A DNA stretch of 23,796 nucleotides from Candidatus Uhrbacteria bacterium (lineage in GTDB: Bacteria; Patescibacteriota; Patescibacteriia; UBA9934; GWF2-40-263), in assembly GCA_018700535.1 (NCBI GenBank), contig JABITQ010000039.1:1-23796 (forward strand), in the 5' to 3' direction. A program made the position numbers and the translations under genes. The notes beneath the pieces were generated by a model. The model was not told the origin of the DNA. It saw only the letters and a program-made list of their open reading frames with translations, and did no database searches. Positions 1 through 7,083 of the stretch are shown here, in pieces (position 1 is the stretch's first letter; each line of letters opens with the position of its first letter).

Positions 1-762
1 AAAAATATCGCGATCAATCCAATCGTAAAACAACTTCTTACTTCCACCAATGCGATTAATATCATGCACAGAATACTCCGGAACATCAGGCCATGAGTAA
101 CTAAACGTCGTGCACTGCGCCGACCGTCCGCGATACAAACAATCACAGCCCTTAGATTCTGGACCAAGCAGATACGCTTTCATCTCGTCCATCTGCACAC
201 GCACCTCATCTTGCGACTCAAGTACCTCATCGGTTAAATCTGCAACAATAAACAACTCCTGATAATCAACTTTCTCACCCCGCTGACGATACTCACTGTT
301 TAAATGAATCACCCCCGCTTTCAAAATCTTCAAGCCAGCCCCCTCAATCACTTGCTTCTGAAATGCTAAATCATTCACATGGTGATGCGGGATCTCACGC
401 TTTACATCATTAGTCGCCTTCACTTCAAAAAGCTCCCACCCACCAAGCGCTTCATTCCAATTTAGAATATCCGCCTGAACAAAAAAGACATCACTCATAA
501 ATGCCCCTTGAAAAAGAGTCGGGGGCTTAAGTGCTAAGAGATTGTTTGTCTGCGGCATCGCGCGCTTACCAACAAGATTAATGAGCTGACCCTCAGGAAA
601 AAGATGGCGAGCAGCCTCATCAGCCAAGTTCCCCTCTTCAATAATTTTCTTCTCAAAATCTGAAAGCTCCACACCTTTAAACAACTCTGGCTTGTGCTTA
701 TGGAGCCAAAGATTCTTGCGACAGAAGGTATATTCAAGGTAGTCGGTTTTTGTGATGTTCAT
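1..762 (-). CDS. Cas4-like PD-(D/E)XK nuclease, DUF2779-like, partial (C-terminus beyond left edge)
   Basis: An open frame of 254 codons starts at ATG 762 and runs off the window, so the C-terminal part is missing. The visible part has the hallmarks of a Cas4/AddB-type nuclease: Cys14 in a CRKNLWL motif near the N-terminus, Asp98 in QADIL, Glu113-x-Lys115 in FEVKAT, a Gln-rich helix after it, and a second cysteine group at Cys206, Cys208 and Cys217. One N-terminal plus three later cysteines is the arrangement that binds a 4Fe-4S cluster in Cas4-like enzymes. The N-terminus resembles DUF2779 proteins, which are common in CPR genomes and of unknown role; DNA end processing is inference. The gene follows the zinc-ribbon-like gene by 8 bases. 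No cas genes or CRISPR repeats are visible, so a CRISPR role is not supported here. Confidence 0.8.
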   Translation of the reverse strand, partial: MNITKTDYLEYTFCRKNLWLHKHKPELFKGVELSDFEKKIIEEGNLADEAARHLFPEGQLINLVGKRAMPQTNNLLALKPPTLFQGAFMSDVFFVQADILNWNEALGGWELFEVKATNDVKREIPHHHVNDLAFQKQVIEGAGLKILKAGVIHLNSEYRQRGEKVDYQELFIVADLTDEVLESQDEVRVQMDEMKAYLLGPESKGCDCLYRGRSAQCTTFSYSWPDVPEYSVHDINRIGGSKKLFYDWIDRDIF

Positions 763-770
763 AATATTTC

Positions 771-971
771 CTAAACCTCGACCCCCTCTTTCAACTGACA
801 TCCCTCACACACTTTCACAACAACCTCATGCATCGCAACAATCTTCCGCACCTCCTCATTGTTTGTTGCATCCTCAATTTCTTTAAAGATATTTGGAGGT
901 AAATTCCCATCTCCACATTCACGACAAATCCAAACAAGCATAGGTGACTTTAAAATAATCAATAAAGCCAT
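771..971 (-). CDS. small zinc-ribbon-like protein, function unknown
   Basis: A 66-residue frame contains two CxxC knuckles, CREC near residue 16 and CEGC near residue 55, separated by an acidic helical stretch. This spacing suits a structural zinc site. It ends 8 bases before the start of the Cas4-like nuclease, so the two are probably co-transcribed. An in-frame ATG at 941 (MLVWICREC) gives a 56-residue protein that starts close to the first knuckle and may be the true start. I do not recognise the family. A nucleic-acid or protein adaptor role next to a nuclease is only a guess. The alternative is a chance frame, but paired CxxC motifs and operon-like spacing argue against that. Confidence 0.55.
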   Translation of the reverse strand: MALLIILKSPMLVWICRECGDGNLPPNIFKEIEDATNNEEVRKIVAMHEVVVKVCEGCQLKEGVEV

Positions 972-1062
972 GATACCAAAATCCCATCTAAAGATCTTTT
1001 GCTAACACCTTTTATTCACTTAACCCAGCACAAACTTTGCCCACAAGGTGAAGTGCCAAACC

Positions 1063-1091
1063 TTGACAATTCCTCCATTTATTGCTAATTT
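1063..1091 (+). promoter_or_regulatory. sigma70-type promoter for the 1136 gene
   Basis: A consensus -35 TTGACA (1063-1068) is followed by a 17-base spacer and TAATTT (1086-1091), with a TG two bases before it as in an extended -10. Predicted start is near 1098, giving a leader of about 38 bases with a purine-rich AAGTGAG about 10 bases before ATG 1136. Confidence 0.6.
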
Positions 1092-1135
1092 CCTACGTCG
1101 CGTTTCAAACCGACTAACCCCCAAGTGAGTAGATC

Positions 1136-1630
1136 ATGTACCGAGTAATTTCAGCAGTTTTGACGGCTCATCAAATTGGGTCGCCACATCACAACACTAA
1201 TGTTGCTGCAGAACAAGAATGGGCGACTATGGAGATTCTTTGCCTGGCAGTAGCCCATGTAGCACCTAGTCAGCAAGCGAGTCAGAAAGCAGTCGATCTC
1301 TTTGCGATGATCAGGAGAGACGACTGTGAGATGTCTTTACTAGACCGCCTTATCATCACCAGAATCTTGATCCATGTGCTACCTCACACTACAGAGGAAA
1401 CGCGCGCGCAGCTTCCAGATTCGCACCTTCAACGACTACTGGCGTCTTTGTTTGATCAGTATGCCACCGAGCTTCGCAGAGCACCTCCCCGCAACATGTC
1501 CCCAGCGGCACATCTGGGGCTGATGGTGATGACTCTGTTCAGACAGCAAGACTTCCAGCACATCTCAGATGACCTTGCGCGATTCATCTGGAAACCAGCA
1601 TCAACTGAGAAAGAGACCGCAGCAATCTGA
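1136..1630 (+). CDS. hypothetical helical protein
   Basis: A 164-residue protein that I cannot assign to a family. It is rich in Ala, Leu, Gln, His and Arg, appears almost wholly helical, and has no signal peptide, clear membrane span or recognisable catalytic motif. It is one of only two convincing plus-strand genes in the window. It carries its own promoter (TTGACA with a 17-base spacer) and a strong terminator that starts in its stop codon, so it is an independent transcription unit. Its codons look more GC-rich (CGC, CTG, GCG, GCA) than the neighbouring ribosomal genes, which could reflect acquisition. The expression signals make a spurious frame unlikely. Confidence 0.65.
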   Translation: MYRVISAVLTAHQIGSPHHNTNVAAEQEWATMEILCLAVAHVAPSQQASQKAVDLFAMIRRDDCEMSLLDRLIITRILIHVLPHTTEETRAQLPDSHLQRLLASLFDQYATELRRAPPRNMSPAAHLGLMVMTLFRQQDFQHISDDLARFIWKPASTEKETAAI

Positions 1631-1691
1631 CCCCGCCATCAACAAGACTCCCTGCTGGAATCTTCTTTGATCGGTGGGGTGTTTTCTTTTT
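1630..1691 (+). terminator. intrinsic terminator of the 1136 gene
   Basis: ACCCCGCC-ATCAA (1630-1642) pairs with TTGAT-c-GGTGGGGT (1667-1680), one bulge and one G-U pair. The loop holds a further imperfect stem. The hairpin is followed by GTTTTCTTTTT, so it works in the plus direction. Confidence 0.75.
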
Positions 1692-1728
1692 CAATTATAA
1701 AACCTCTCGAACCGTTGTTCGAGAGGTT
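1692..1728 (-). terminator. intrinsic terminator of the 1742-2401 gene
   Basis: A perfect 12-bp stem (1701-1712 with 1717-1728) with a 4-base loop lies 13 bases past the stop of the minus-strand gene. In the minus direction it is followed by TTATAATT, a moderate U tract. The convergent plus-strand gene has a separate terminator. Confidence 0.65.
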
Positions 1729-1741
1729 GTCTAGAGACTGC

Positions 1742-2401
1742 CTAGCGCATACCAGTCAGCGCAACATGGTAGCGAGGTGGGTCGTAGTGATCCGAATCAA
1801 GATCTTTCAATGCCGCAAAACGGAGCAGAGGGCGCGGAGTTGCTCTAGTGGTTGTAAGGATTCCTTCACGCAGCTTTTGTGCAACCCACCTACACCTCAC
1901 TTTGCAGACAAGCTGAGTGTCATCGATACACACATGTGCGTCACCACCACTGGTAAACCACACTTCTTTGCAACGAACGAAGCCCATCGAACGTAGATGC
2001 TCTTCACCGCCACAGAGATACGCGACCTTATCGAGCCGCTGCTGAAGATTGGGGAAGAGCGCCACGATAGTCGGGTGAGTAACCCCTTTGACTGCCGCAC
2101 GCATCTGAGACCTTGTGAGCTTTTCACCAATCGTCACCCTAGGTTTGATGATGCGGTTCTCAGGAAAGACAGCGTTGGGATCAGCTGGTGCCATCTCATC
2201 AAAGACGACGATGCGTCCAGGTTTCCATCCATCGTTCAGTTCATGTGTACCCATACCGAGGTATCCAGCACTCAGAGGATGGCCATTAGCGAGATGTGGA
2301 CGCACTTGCTTCCACTTACCACCTTCTTTGATGGCCACAGCTGTAGTGAAGGCGTGAGAGCCTTTATCCACCCTCGAAAGAACAACTCCTACCATTCTCA
2401 T
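1742..2401 (-). CDS. possible dual OB-fold domain protein, function unknown
   Basis: A 219-residue protein with its own promoter, Shine-Dalgarno-like sequence and terminator. It begins with a short beta strand (MRMVGVVLSRV), then GGKWKQVRP and a GRIVVFDEM strand followed by a PENRIIKP segment. This order resembles dual-OB (DuOB) domain proteins, where a GGW-RPV strand, a D-I-V strand and a PEN motif follow each other. The resemblance is from memory of the family and is weak. The second half is basic and strand-rich, with five Cys between about residues 129 and 170. A role in nucleic-acid or ligand binding is inference. An overlapping 140-codon frame on the plus strand is an antisense shadow with no signals. 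Confidence 0.6.
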   Translation of the reverse strand: MRMVGVVLSRVDKGSHAFTTAVAIKEGGKWKQVRPHLANGHPLSAGYLGMGTHELNDGWKPGRIVVFDEMAPADPNAVFPENRIIKPRVTIGEKLTRSQMRAAVKGVTHPTIVALFPNLQQRLDKVAYLCGGEEHLRSMGFVRCKEVWFTSGGDAHVCIDDTQLVCKVRCRWVAQKLREGILTTTRATPRPLLRFAALKDLDSDHYDPPRYHVALTGMR

Positions 2402-2443
2402 CCAGATCTCCAGTCATGAGACAGATTGCATAATGCATGGAGA

Positions 2444-2472
2444 AATCTAACGAATATATCCTATTTAGTCAA
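2444..2472 (-). promoter_or_regulatory. promoter for the 1742-2401 gene
   Basis: On the minus strand a -35 TTGACT (2467-2472) is spaced by 17 bases from TAGATT (2444-2449). Predicted start near 2437 gives a leader of about 36 bases. CTGGAG lies about 6 bases before ATG 2401, one of the clearer Shine-Dalgarno sites here, and supports this start. Confidence 0.6.
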
Positions 2473-2484
2473 CAATCCCCTGCA

Positions 2485-2516
2485 AGCAAAAAGCAGATCG
2501 CCAACACGATCTGCTT
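2485..2516 (-). terminator. terminator of the adk-map-ruvX-DUF5671 operon
   Basis: A perfect 10-bp stem (2491-2500 with 2507-2516) with a 6-base loop is followed in the minus direction by TTTGCTTG, continuing a T-rich tract from the stem. It lies about 26 bases after the stop of the membrane protein gene. Confidence 0.7.
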
Positions 2517-2542
2517 AATTTATTTGACCGTAACTAACCACC

Positions 2543-3478
2543 TTATTCCAACCCTTTGCCTTCTGAAAACAGCTCAGGATTGATTGTGCGCTCAAAACAG
2601 ACATATCCAGCCTCATGACCCCAATCTGCTGCTGAAGCATCAAAAACTGCATATTTTGGGGATGGAACTCGAAGGTTCTCTGTGTTTGAATCAGCTTCTG
2701 AAGCGAATGTTGCGCACACCTGATACACAAGTTCATCCACCTGAACATATCCATACGCTTCATCTGTTTCAGGATCTGATGGAGCAGAAAAATATTCAAG
2801 AGATATTGAGATGTCATCGATTGTTTCAGGTAACTCTTGGTTCACTTTCCAAAAAGAAATAATGTTGGATTGAATATTCTGAAGATCTGAAACACGCTCT
2901 TCATCAAGACGCACATCCCGTTGCTCCCCAGGTGTCCCGATCAGGAAAAATCCACCAACGATTGTTGCAAGGATAACCAAGGAAGTTAAGATCGCACCCA
3001 TGCGCGGACGAGAAGTCTTCGCTTTCGGATCACGTCGCAGATCCCAAAGGTAATATGCAAACACAGCAGCGGCGACCACAAGTACAGCAAGAACCTTAAG
3101 AACAAAACGTGTTGTGATCTCTCCATTAAGAAATGTATTAACCAATGTCACAAGGTCGATCACAACTGTAAGTGAAGCGATAAACAACGTTAGGTAGAGC
3201 AACCATTTACGAACCCAGATATTCTGTTTTAGATTCTTACCAATCATCCAGGAGACCAGAATGAATACCGGCCACACCACCAGAAGTGAGGAGATTGAGG
3301 TGCGAATTGTAGACAACTCACTTTGTCGGTAAACATCTAAAGCATCTGGAAGCTGAAGATTAATTAGACTAAAGACCATTGCAAGAAAAGTGATCACCCC
3401 TACGTAAAGCATGATGATCATGAGTAGGTGCGAAAAGACATCTTTTGCAGTACTGCGGTTCTGTGCTGTGTCAGACAT
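2543..3478 (-). CDS. DUF5671-like multi-spanning membrane protein
   Basis: A 311-residue protein with about five hydrophobic helices in the first 185 residues and a soluble C-terminal domain of about 125 residues outside them. The N-terminal stretch (AKDVFSHLLMIIMLYVGVI, then INLQLPD) resembles DUF5671 proteins, which are frequent in Patescibacteria and have no known function. The C-terminal domain after the last helix (LIGTPGEQRDVRLDEERVSDLQ) has a pilin-like helix-strand look, with DLQNIQ, a YW/FW-like aromatic, LPETIDDI and a paired-cysteine tail; this likeness is inference. It starts 7 bases after ruvX and is the last gene of the adk-led operon, just before a terminator. Confidence 0.75.
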   Translation of the reverse strand: MSDTAQNRSTAKDVFSHLLMIIMLYVGVITFLAMVFSLINLQLPDALDVYRQSELSTIRTSISSLLVVWPVFILVSWMIGKNLKQNIWVRKWLLYLTLFIASLTVVIDLVTLVNTFLNGEITTRFVLKVLAVLVVAAAVFAYYLWDLRRDPKAKTSRPRMGAILTSLVILATIVGGFFLIGTPGEQRDVRLDEERVSDLQNIQSNIISFWKVNQELPETIDDISISLEYFSAPSDPETDEAYGYVQVDELVYQVCATFASEADSNTENLRVPSPKYAVFDASAADWGHEAGYVCFERTINPELFSEGKGLE

Positions 3479-3485
3479 AGCCGTG

Positions 3486-3890
3486 TTAGTTATGTGAGTT
3501 TAATTGTTCAAAATATTCACGGATAATCAACATCGCCGCAAGCGCATCCTCTGGAGCTTTTGCCCCTTCTTCTTTTTGCAAACGAATACTTTCAGCAGTA
3601 GTAAACGCCTCATCAACCTCTGTGACAGGTAGATCAACTGCAGCCTTAAGTTTTTCAATAAACACTCGAGTCTTCTCAAGTTGCTCTGACCCATGATGAG
3701 CTCCGGCAGATAAAGGAACTCCAATGACGATCATTTCGATATCCTCTAGCTTCACATGATCAACAAAACCTTTGATAGTTTCCTCACCAACGTTCGGAAT
3801 CACATCGAGCGGTACGGCAATGCGCGCATCAGAATCACCAAAAGCAGTACCTATCTTTTTGTCTCCATAATCAATACCTAGAATCCTCAT
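3486..3890 (-). CDS. ruvX: RuvX/YqgF-type Holliday junction resolvase-like nuclease
   Basis: A 134-residue RNase H-fold protein, close to the usual 135-145 for the family. The first catalytic Asp is in MRILGIDYG (Asp7). The IVIGVPLSAGAHHGSE segment matches the family's VVGLPLNMDGTEG region. The C-terminal acidic motif is VDEAFTTAES, where most members have DERLTT, so an Arg is replaced by Ala. Members act on Holliday junctions and in 16S rRNA 5'-end maturation. It overlaps the end of map by 4 bases, so translation is probably coupled. The cytoplasmic housekeeping role is inferred from homology. Confidence 0.93.
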   Translation of the reverse strand: MRILGIDYGDKKIGTAFGDSDARIAVPLDVIPNVGEETIKGFVDHVKLEDIEMIVIGVPLSAGAHHGSEQLEKTRVFIEKLKAAVDLPVTEVDEAFTTAESIRLQKEEGAKAPEDALAAMLIIREYFEQLNSHN

Positions 3891-4666
3891 ACAGGTAGAG
3901 GTGTCAAAATTTCGACCCCGTCTTTCGTAACAGCAATGGTTACTTCAAAATGCGAACCAAGCGAACCATCAGCCATCACAATAGCCCAACCATCTTTAGC
4001 AGTGTCCACCTGATGCTTTCCCCCCAAACCAAGCATTGGTTCTAAAGCGAGCACCATTCCATCCTCAATTTCAACACGAGGATACTTTTCAGAGACATAA
4101 TTGGGAATATGTGGAGCTTCATGAACCTCGTGCCCAACACCGTGCCCCACAAGCGCACGAACGATTCCATAACCATGTGGCTCAACATAAGCTTCAACAG
4201 CACGACTAATATCCTTGATTTCACCACCAACCTTAGCCACCTCAACACCAGCAAGCAGTGAAGCGCGCGTAACCTTTATCAGATTGAGCGCCTCATCAGA
4301 TACTTTGCCTACAGGAACAGTCACCGCCATGTCAGTGCAAAGCCCTTCGTACCAACACCCAATATCCAGACCAACAATATCCCCCTCCTTAAGTGGGCGC
4401 TCACGATCACCAAGACCATGAACCACTTCTTCATTCACAGAGATGCAAATCGTACTTGGGAATGGAGTGTCGTCGGGACAAGATGTATACCCTTTAAACG
4501 ATGGTTTTCCACCACCCTCGCGGATAACACGCTCACCAATGGCATCAACTTCCTTTATTGTCACACCAGGTGCAATCGCCTCTACGGCAGCTTTAAGTGC
4601 ACTTGAAAGTAAAGCACCACCTTTGCGAAGTTTGTTAATTTCTTCTGGAGTTTTTGTCATTGCCAT
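3887..4666 (-). CDS. map: methionine aminopeptidase, type I
   Basis: Removes the initiator Met from new proteins using two metal ions. All ligands are visible when numbered from ATG 4666: Asp101 (GLDIG), Asp112 (CTDMAVT), His175 (VGHGVGH), Glu209 (LALEPM) and Glu241 (SHFEVT), with substrate-binding His83 in NEEVVHG. The protein is 259 residues, near the family norm. I chose ATG 4666, one base after the adk stop; a GTG at 4687 would extend it into adk, and ATG 4660 is also possible. A small insertion (TSCPDDTPFP, residues 61-70) precedes the STICISVNE strand. It sits in the usual secY-adk-map order, here followed by ruvX rather than infA. Confidence 0.95.
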   Translation of the reverse strand: MAMTKTPEEINKLRKGGALLSSALKAAVEAIAPGVTIKEVDAIGERVIREGGGKPSFKGYTSCPDDTPFPSTICISVNEEVVHGLGDRERPLKEGDIVGLDIGCWYEGLCTDMAVTVPVGKVSDEALNLIKVTRASLLAGVEVAKVGGEIKDISRAVEAYVEPHGYGIVRALVGHGVGHEVHEAPHIPNYVSEKYPRVEIEDGMVLALEPMLGLGGKHQVDTAKDGWAIVMADGSLGSHFEVTIAVTKDGVEILTPLPV

Positions 4667-4667
4667 A

Positions 4668-5297
4668 TTATTGAACACTAATCGCACTAAATGTGCGGGT
4701 ACTTACTTCTTCGATCGTACCAACTCCATCAATGCGATGTACGATCTCTTTATATTGCTCGATGACAGGCTGAGTGTCATTTTCATAAATCTCTAACCGA
4801 CGTGTGATAGCTTCTGGTGTGTCGTCGTTGCGCACAATCCACTTGTCACCGCAGGAACAATCATCGCCAGCACTTACCCCAGAGCTAACAGACGTAACCT
4901 TACCGCACGCTGCGCACGTAAGCCGTCCACCGAGTCGCTTTAGCGATTCGTCACGAGGAATCTCATAGACGATAACATGCGTTGGTGAATCAAAGTTAAA
5001 GGCATTGAATTGCCCCATGTTTCGTGGGTACCCATCAAGGATATATCCTTTGTTGGTATCAGGTCGCTCTAAACGAAGCTTTAACAGTCCGGCAGCATCC
5101 TCATCTGAAACAAGATCACCCTTGTTAATAATCGCTTCTAGCTTTTTCCCATACTCTGACCCAGAAGCAACTTCATCTCGAATCAACTGCCCCATTCCAA
5201 ATGCTGGGATCCCAAATTGCTCTGAAAGAATCTCTGCCTGCGTCCCCTTCCCACTACCCTGCGGCCCCATCAACAAAATCTTTAATGGTTCATTCAT
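4668..5297 (-). CDS. adk: adenylate kinase
   Basis: Catalyses ATP + AMP = 2 ADP in the cytoplasm. The P-loop GPQGSGKGT occupies residues 11-19. The DGYPRN motif and a cysteine-bearing LID domain follow. The LID cysteines are CxxC, 15 residues, then CxC, a variant of the common zinc-binding CxxC...CxxC/D pattern. The protein is 209 residues from ATG 5297. An upstream in-frame start at 5339 would place the gene inside the secY terminator and would add an unconserved peptide, so I reject it. An extended -10 (TGCTATACT) ends 10 bases before ATG 5297, so the mRNA should have almost no leader. It heads the adk-map-ruvX operon. Confidence 0.96.
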   Translation of the reverse strand: MNEPLKILLMGPQGSGKGTQAEILSEQFGIPAFGMGQLIRDEVASGSEYGKKLEAIINKGDLVSDEDAAGLLKLRLERPDTNKGYILDGYPRNMGQFNAFNFDSPTHVIVYEIPRDESLKRLGGRLTCAACGKVTSVSSGVSAGDDCSCGDKWIVRNDDTPEAITRRLEIYENDTQPVIEQYKEIVHRIDGVGTIEEVSTRTFSAISVQ

Positions 5298-5306
5298 ACG
5301 AGGGTA

Positions 5307-5334
5307 AGTATAGCAAATACAAAAGTTTCGTCTA
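5307..5334 (-). promoter_or_regulatory. adk operon promoter, near-leaderless
   Basis: On the minus strand TATACT (5307-5312) has the TGC of an extended -10. TAGACG, matching four of six -35 positions, lies 16 bases upstream (5329-5334). The predicted start is near 5300, only 3-4 bases before ATG 5297. The -35 overlaps the arm of the secY terminator. Confidence 0.55.
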
Positions 5335-5372
5335 ATCAAAAAACTGCCCTTTCAGGCAGTTTTTTGATTAGA
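5331..5372 (-). terminator. secY terminator, perfect 18-bp palindrome
   Basis: Positions 5331-5348 pair perfectly with 5355-5372 around a 6-base loop. The GC core is ACTGCC/GGCAGT with A runs and T runs on either side, so it can terminate in both directions. One arm includes the secY stop codon and part of its last sense codon. Confidence 0.8.
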
Positions 5373-6630
5373 CGTCGTACTCACGCATCGTGAGTTGCGA
5401 CTCGATTTGTTTCACCGAATCGATCACCACCGCGACGATAATCAGGATTGAAGTTCCACCGATAACTAGGTTGGCATTACCAGTAAACTGCTGAACGATC
5501 AATGGGAGCACAGCAACCAATGAAAGGAAGCTTGCACCTACGAACAGAAGTCTGTTTACCACCCATCCAAGATAATCAGCTGTGTTCTTTCCTGGACGAA
5601 TCCCTGGGATAAACCCACCTTGCTTTTGAATATTCTCTGCCACTTGATCAGGATGAAAAATCACCGCTGTGTAGAAGTAGGCAAAAAGGAATACTAGGAG
5701 GAAGTACACAACTCCGTAGAAGAGCTGGTTTTGGAAGAGCTGGATAACAAATGTCGCAACATTACGAAGCACCTCTGTACGTGCACTCACAAAAAACTGA
5801 GCGATCATTGTGGGGAACAACACTAGAGAAATAGCGAAGATGATCGGGATCACACCCCCCATGTTCAATCGAAGTGGGATATGAGATGTGACTGACCCTG
5901 AAACACGTGCACCTTGGATATGACGTGCGTACTGAACTGGGATATTACGTTCAGCCTCATTCATGATCACGATACTCACCACAGTGATGATTGTTGCAAC
6001 AATGAAGAGAATAAGAGTGATGAGCTGAGAACGATCGTAGACAGACAACGACTGACTGAGGAATGTCGGGAGTCCAGCGATAATTCCAGCGAGGATCAAG
6101 ATCGAGATTCCGTTTCCTATATTCTTTTCTGAAATCAACTCTCCAATCCACATCAAGAAAATAGTTCCAGCAGTCATGCTCACAATAGCAAACATGGTTG
6201 TCCAAGTAGATGAACCTGTGAAAAAGTTACCCTGTTGTGATAGCAAAAGGATTAAACCATATGCCTGCACAATACATAGCGGAATTGTGAGCATTCGAGT
6301 CCACTGACTAATCTTCTGTCGGCCCTGCTCTTCTTTTTGCATCTCCTCTACTTGCGGAATGATCATTCCAAGAAGCTGGAAAATGATAGATGCCGTAATG
6401 TAAGGCATCACACCCATGGCTACAATTGAAAAATTCTCAAGCGTACCGCCTGAGAAAATATTCAACAGTCCAAAAAACTGATTTCCAGAGAAAATACTTT
6501 TAAGAACAGAAGCGTCAATTCCAGGCACAGGAATATGTGCCGTTACGCGGAAAATAATGAGCATGGCCATGACAAAGAGGACACTGTTACGAACCTCTTT
6601 TACTTTCCACATCCGAATGAGCGTGTTCAT
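5368..6630 (-). CDS. secY: preprotein translocase subunit SecY
   Basis: Forms the protein-conducting channel of the Sec translocon in the inner membrane with SecE and SecG. The protein is 420 residues with ten predicted membrane helices. The N-terminus (KVKEVRNSVLFVMAMLIIFR, then IPVPGID) and the FFGLLNIFSGG plug region match the family. The cytoplasmic loop motifs GNGISI and the C-terminal MREYDV are in place. It follows rplO by 12 bases, its normal position at the end of the spc block, and its stop codon lies inside a terminator hairpin. Confidence 0.97.
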   Translation of the reverse strand: MNTLIRMWKVKEVRNSVLFVMAMLIIFRVTAHIPVPGIDASVLKSIFSGNQFFGLLNIFSGGTLENFSIVAMGVMPYITASIIFQLLGMIIPQVEEMQKEEQGRQKISQWTRMLTIPLCIVQAYGLILLLSQQGNFFTGSSTWTTMFAIVSMTAGTIFLMWIGELISEKNIGNGISILILAGIIAGLPTFLSQSLSVYDRSQLITLILFIVATIITVVSIVIMNEAERNIPVQYARHIQGARVSGSVTSHIPLRLNMGGVIPIIFAISLVLFPTMIAQFFVSARTEVLRNVATFVIQLFQNQLFYGVVYFLLVFLFAYFYTAVIFHPDQVAENIQKQGGFIPGIRPGKNTADYLGWVVNRLLFVGASFLSLVAVLPLIVQQFTGNANLVIGGTSILIIVAVVIDSVKQIESQLTMREYDV

Positions 6631-6642
6631 AGGAAATTGTTG

Positions 6643-7080
6643 TTATGCAATAGTACCGCCAGCCTCTTCAATTTTCTGCTTCGCCGTCTTTGAAACTGCG
6701 CAGTCGAAAATAGACACCTTGATAGAGATAGCTCCGTTTCCAAGGATTTTTACCCCACGGTCACCATTAGAGATAAGTCCTTTTCTGAGCAAGGCCTTTG
6801 GTGTGATTTTGTATCCGTCAGCAAATGTTTTTGACAAATCTGCAACGTTCACAACCTCTGGTTTAATACGACCGCTCTTGAACCCCTTATTCTTTGGAGT
6901 AGCAAGCATGATCTGACGTAGCCCTAACAGCTTCAAACCAGATTTTCCGCCAGAACGCGAACGCTGACCCTTGATACCACGACCAGAGTAGCGACCTGTA
7001 GAACCCAAACCTCGTCCAATACGTTTCTTGGACTTTTTGGATCCTTTCTTTGGGTGAATGGAGTGAAGTGTAAGTGACAT
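6643..7080 (-). CDS. rplO: 50S ribosomal protein L15
   Basis: Large-subunit assembly protein, 145 residues. The N-terminal extended arm is Gly/Arg/Lys-rich (GRGLGSTGRYSGRGIKGQRSR), which threads into 23S rRNA in known ribosomes. The C-terminal globular domain ends KIEEAGGTIA, the usual L15 ending. In most bacteria rpmD (L30) lies between rpsE and rplO; here only 3 bases separate them and no L30 frame exists. Loss of L30 is a known CPR trait. Confidence 0.96.
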   Translation of the reverse strand: MSLTLHSIHPKKGSKKSKKRIGRGLGSTGRYSGRGIKGQRSRSGGKSGLKLLGLRQIMLATPKNKGFKSGRIKPEVVNVADLSKTFADGYKITPKALLRKGLISNGDRGVKILGNGAISIKVSIFDCAVSKTAKQKIEEAGGTIA

Positions 7081-7083
7081 ATG

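Noticed and set aside
1..971. CRISPR-linked Cas4 system
   Set aside because: No repeat array, cas1, cas2 or effector genes are visible; DUF2779-type nucleases occur widely without CRISPR.
1997..2419. 140-codon plus-strand frame
   Set aside because: It lies antisense to the 1742-2401 gene, which has promoter, SD and terminator. The plus frame has no such signals and an unlikely composition.
5298..5339. Earlier start for adk
   Set aside because: It would lie across the secY terminator and the putative adk promoter, and the extra residues are not adenylate kinase-like.
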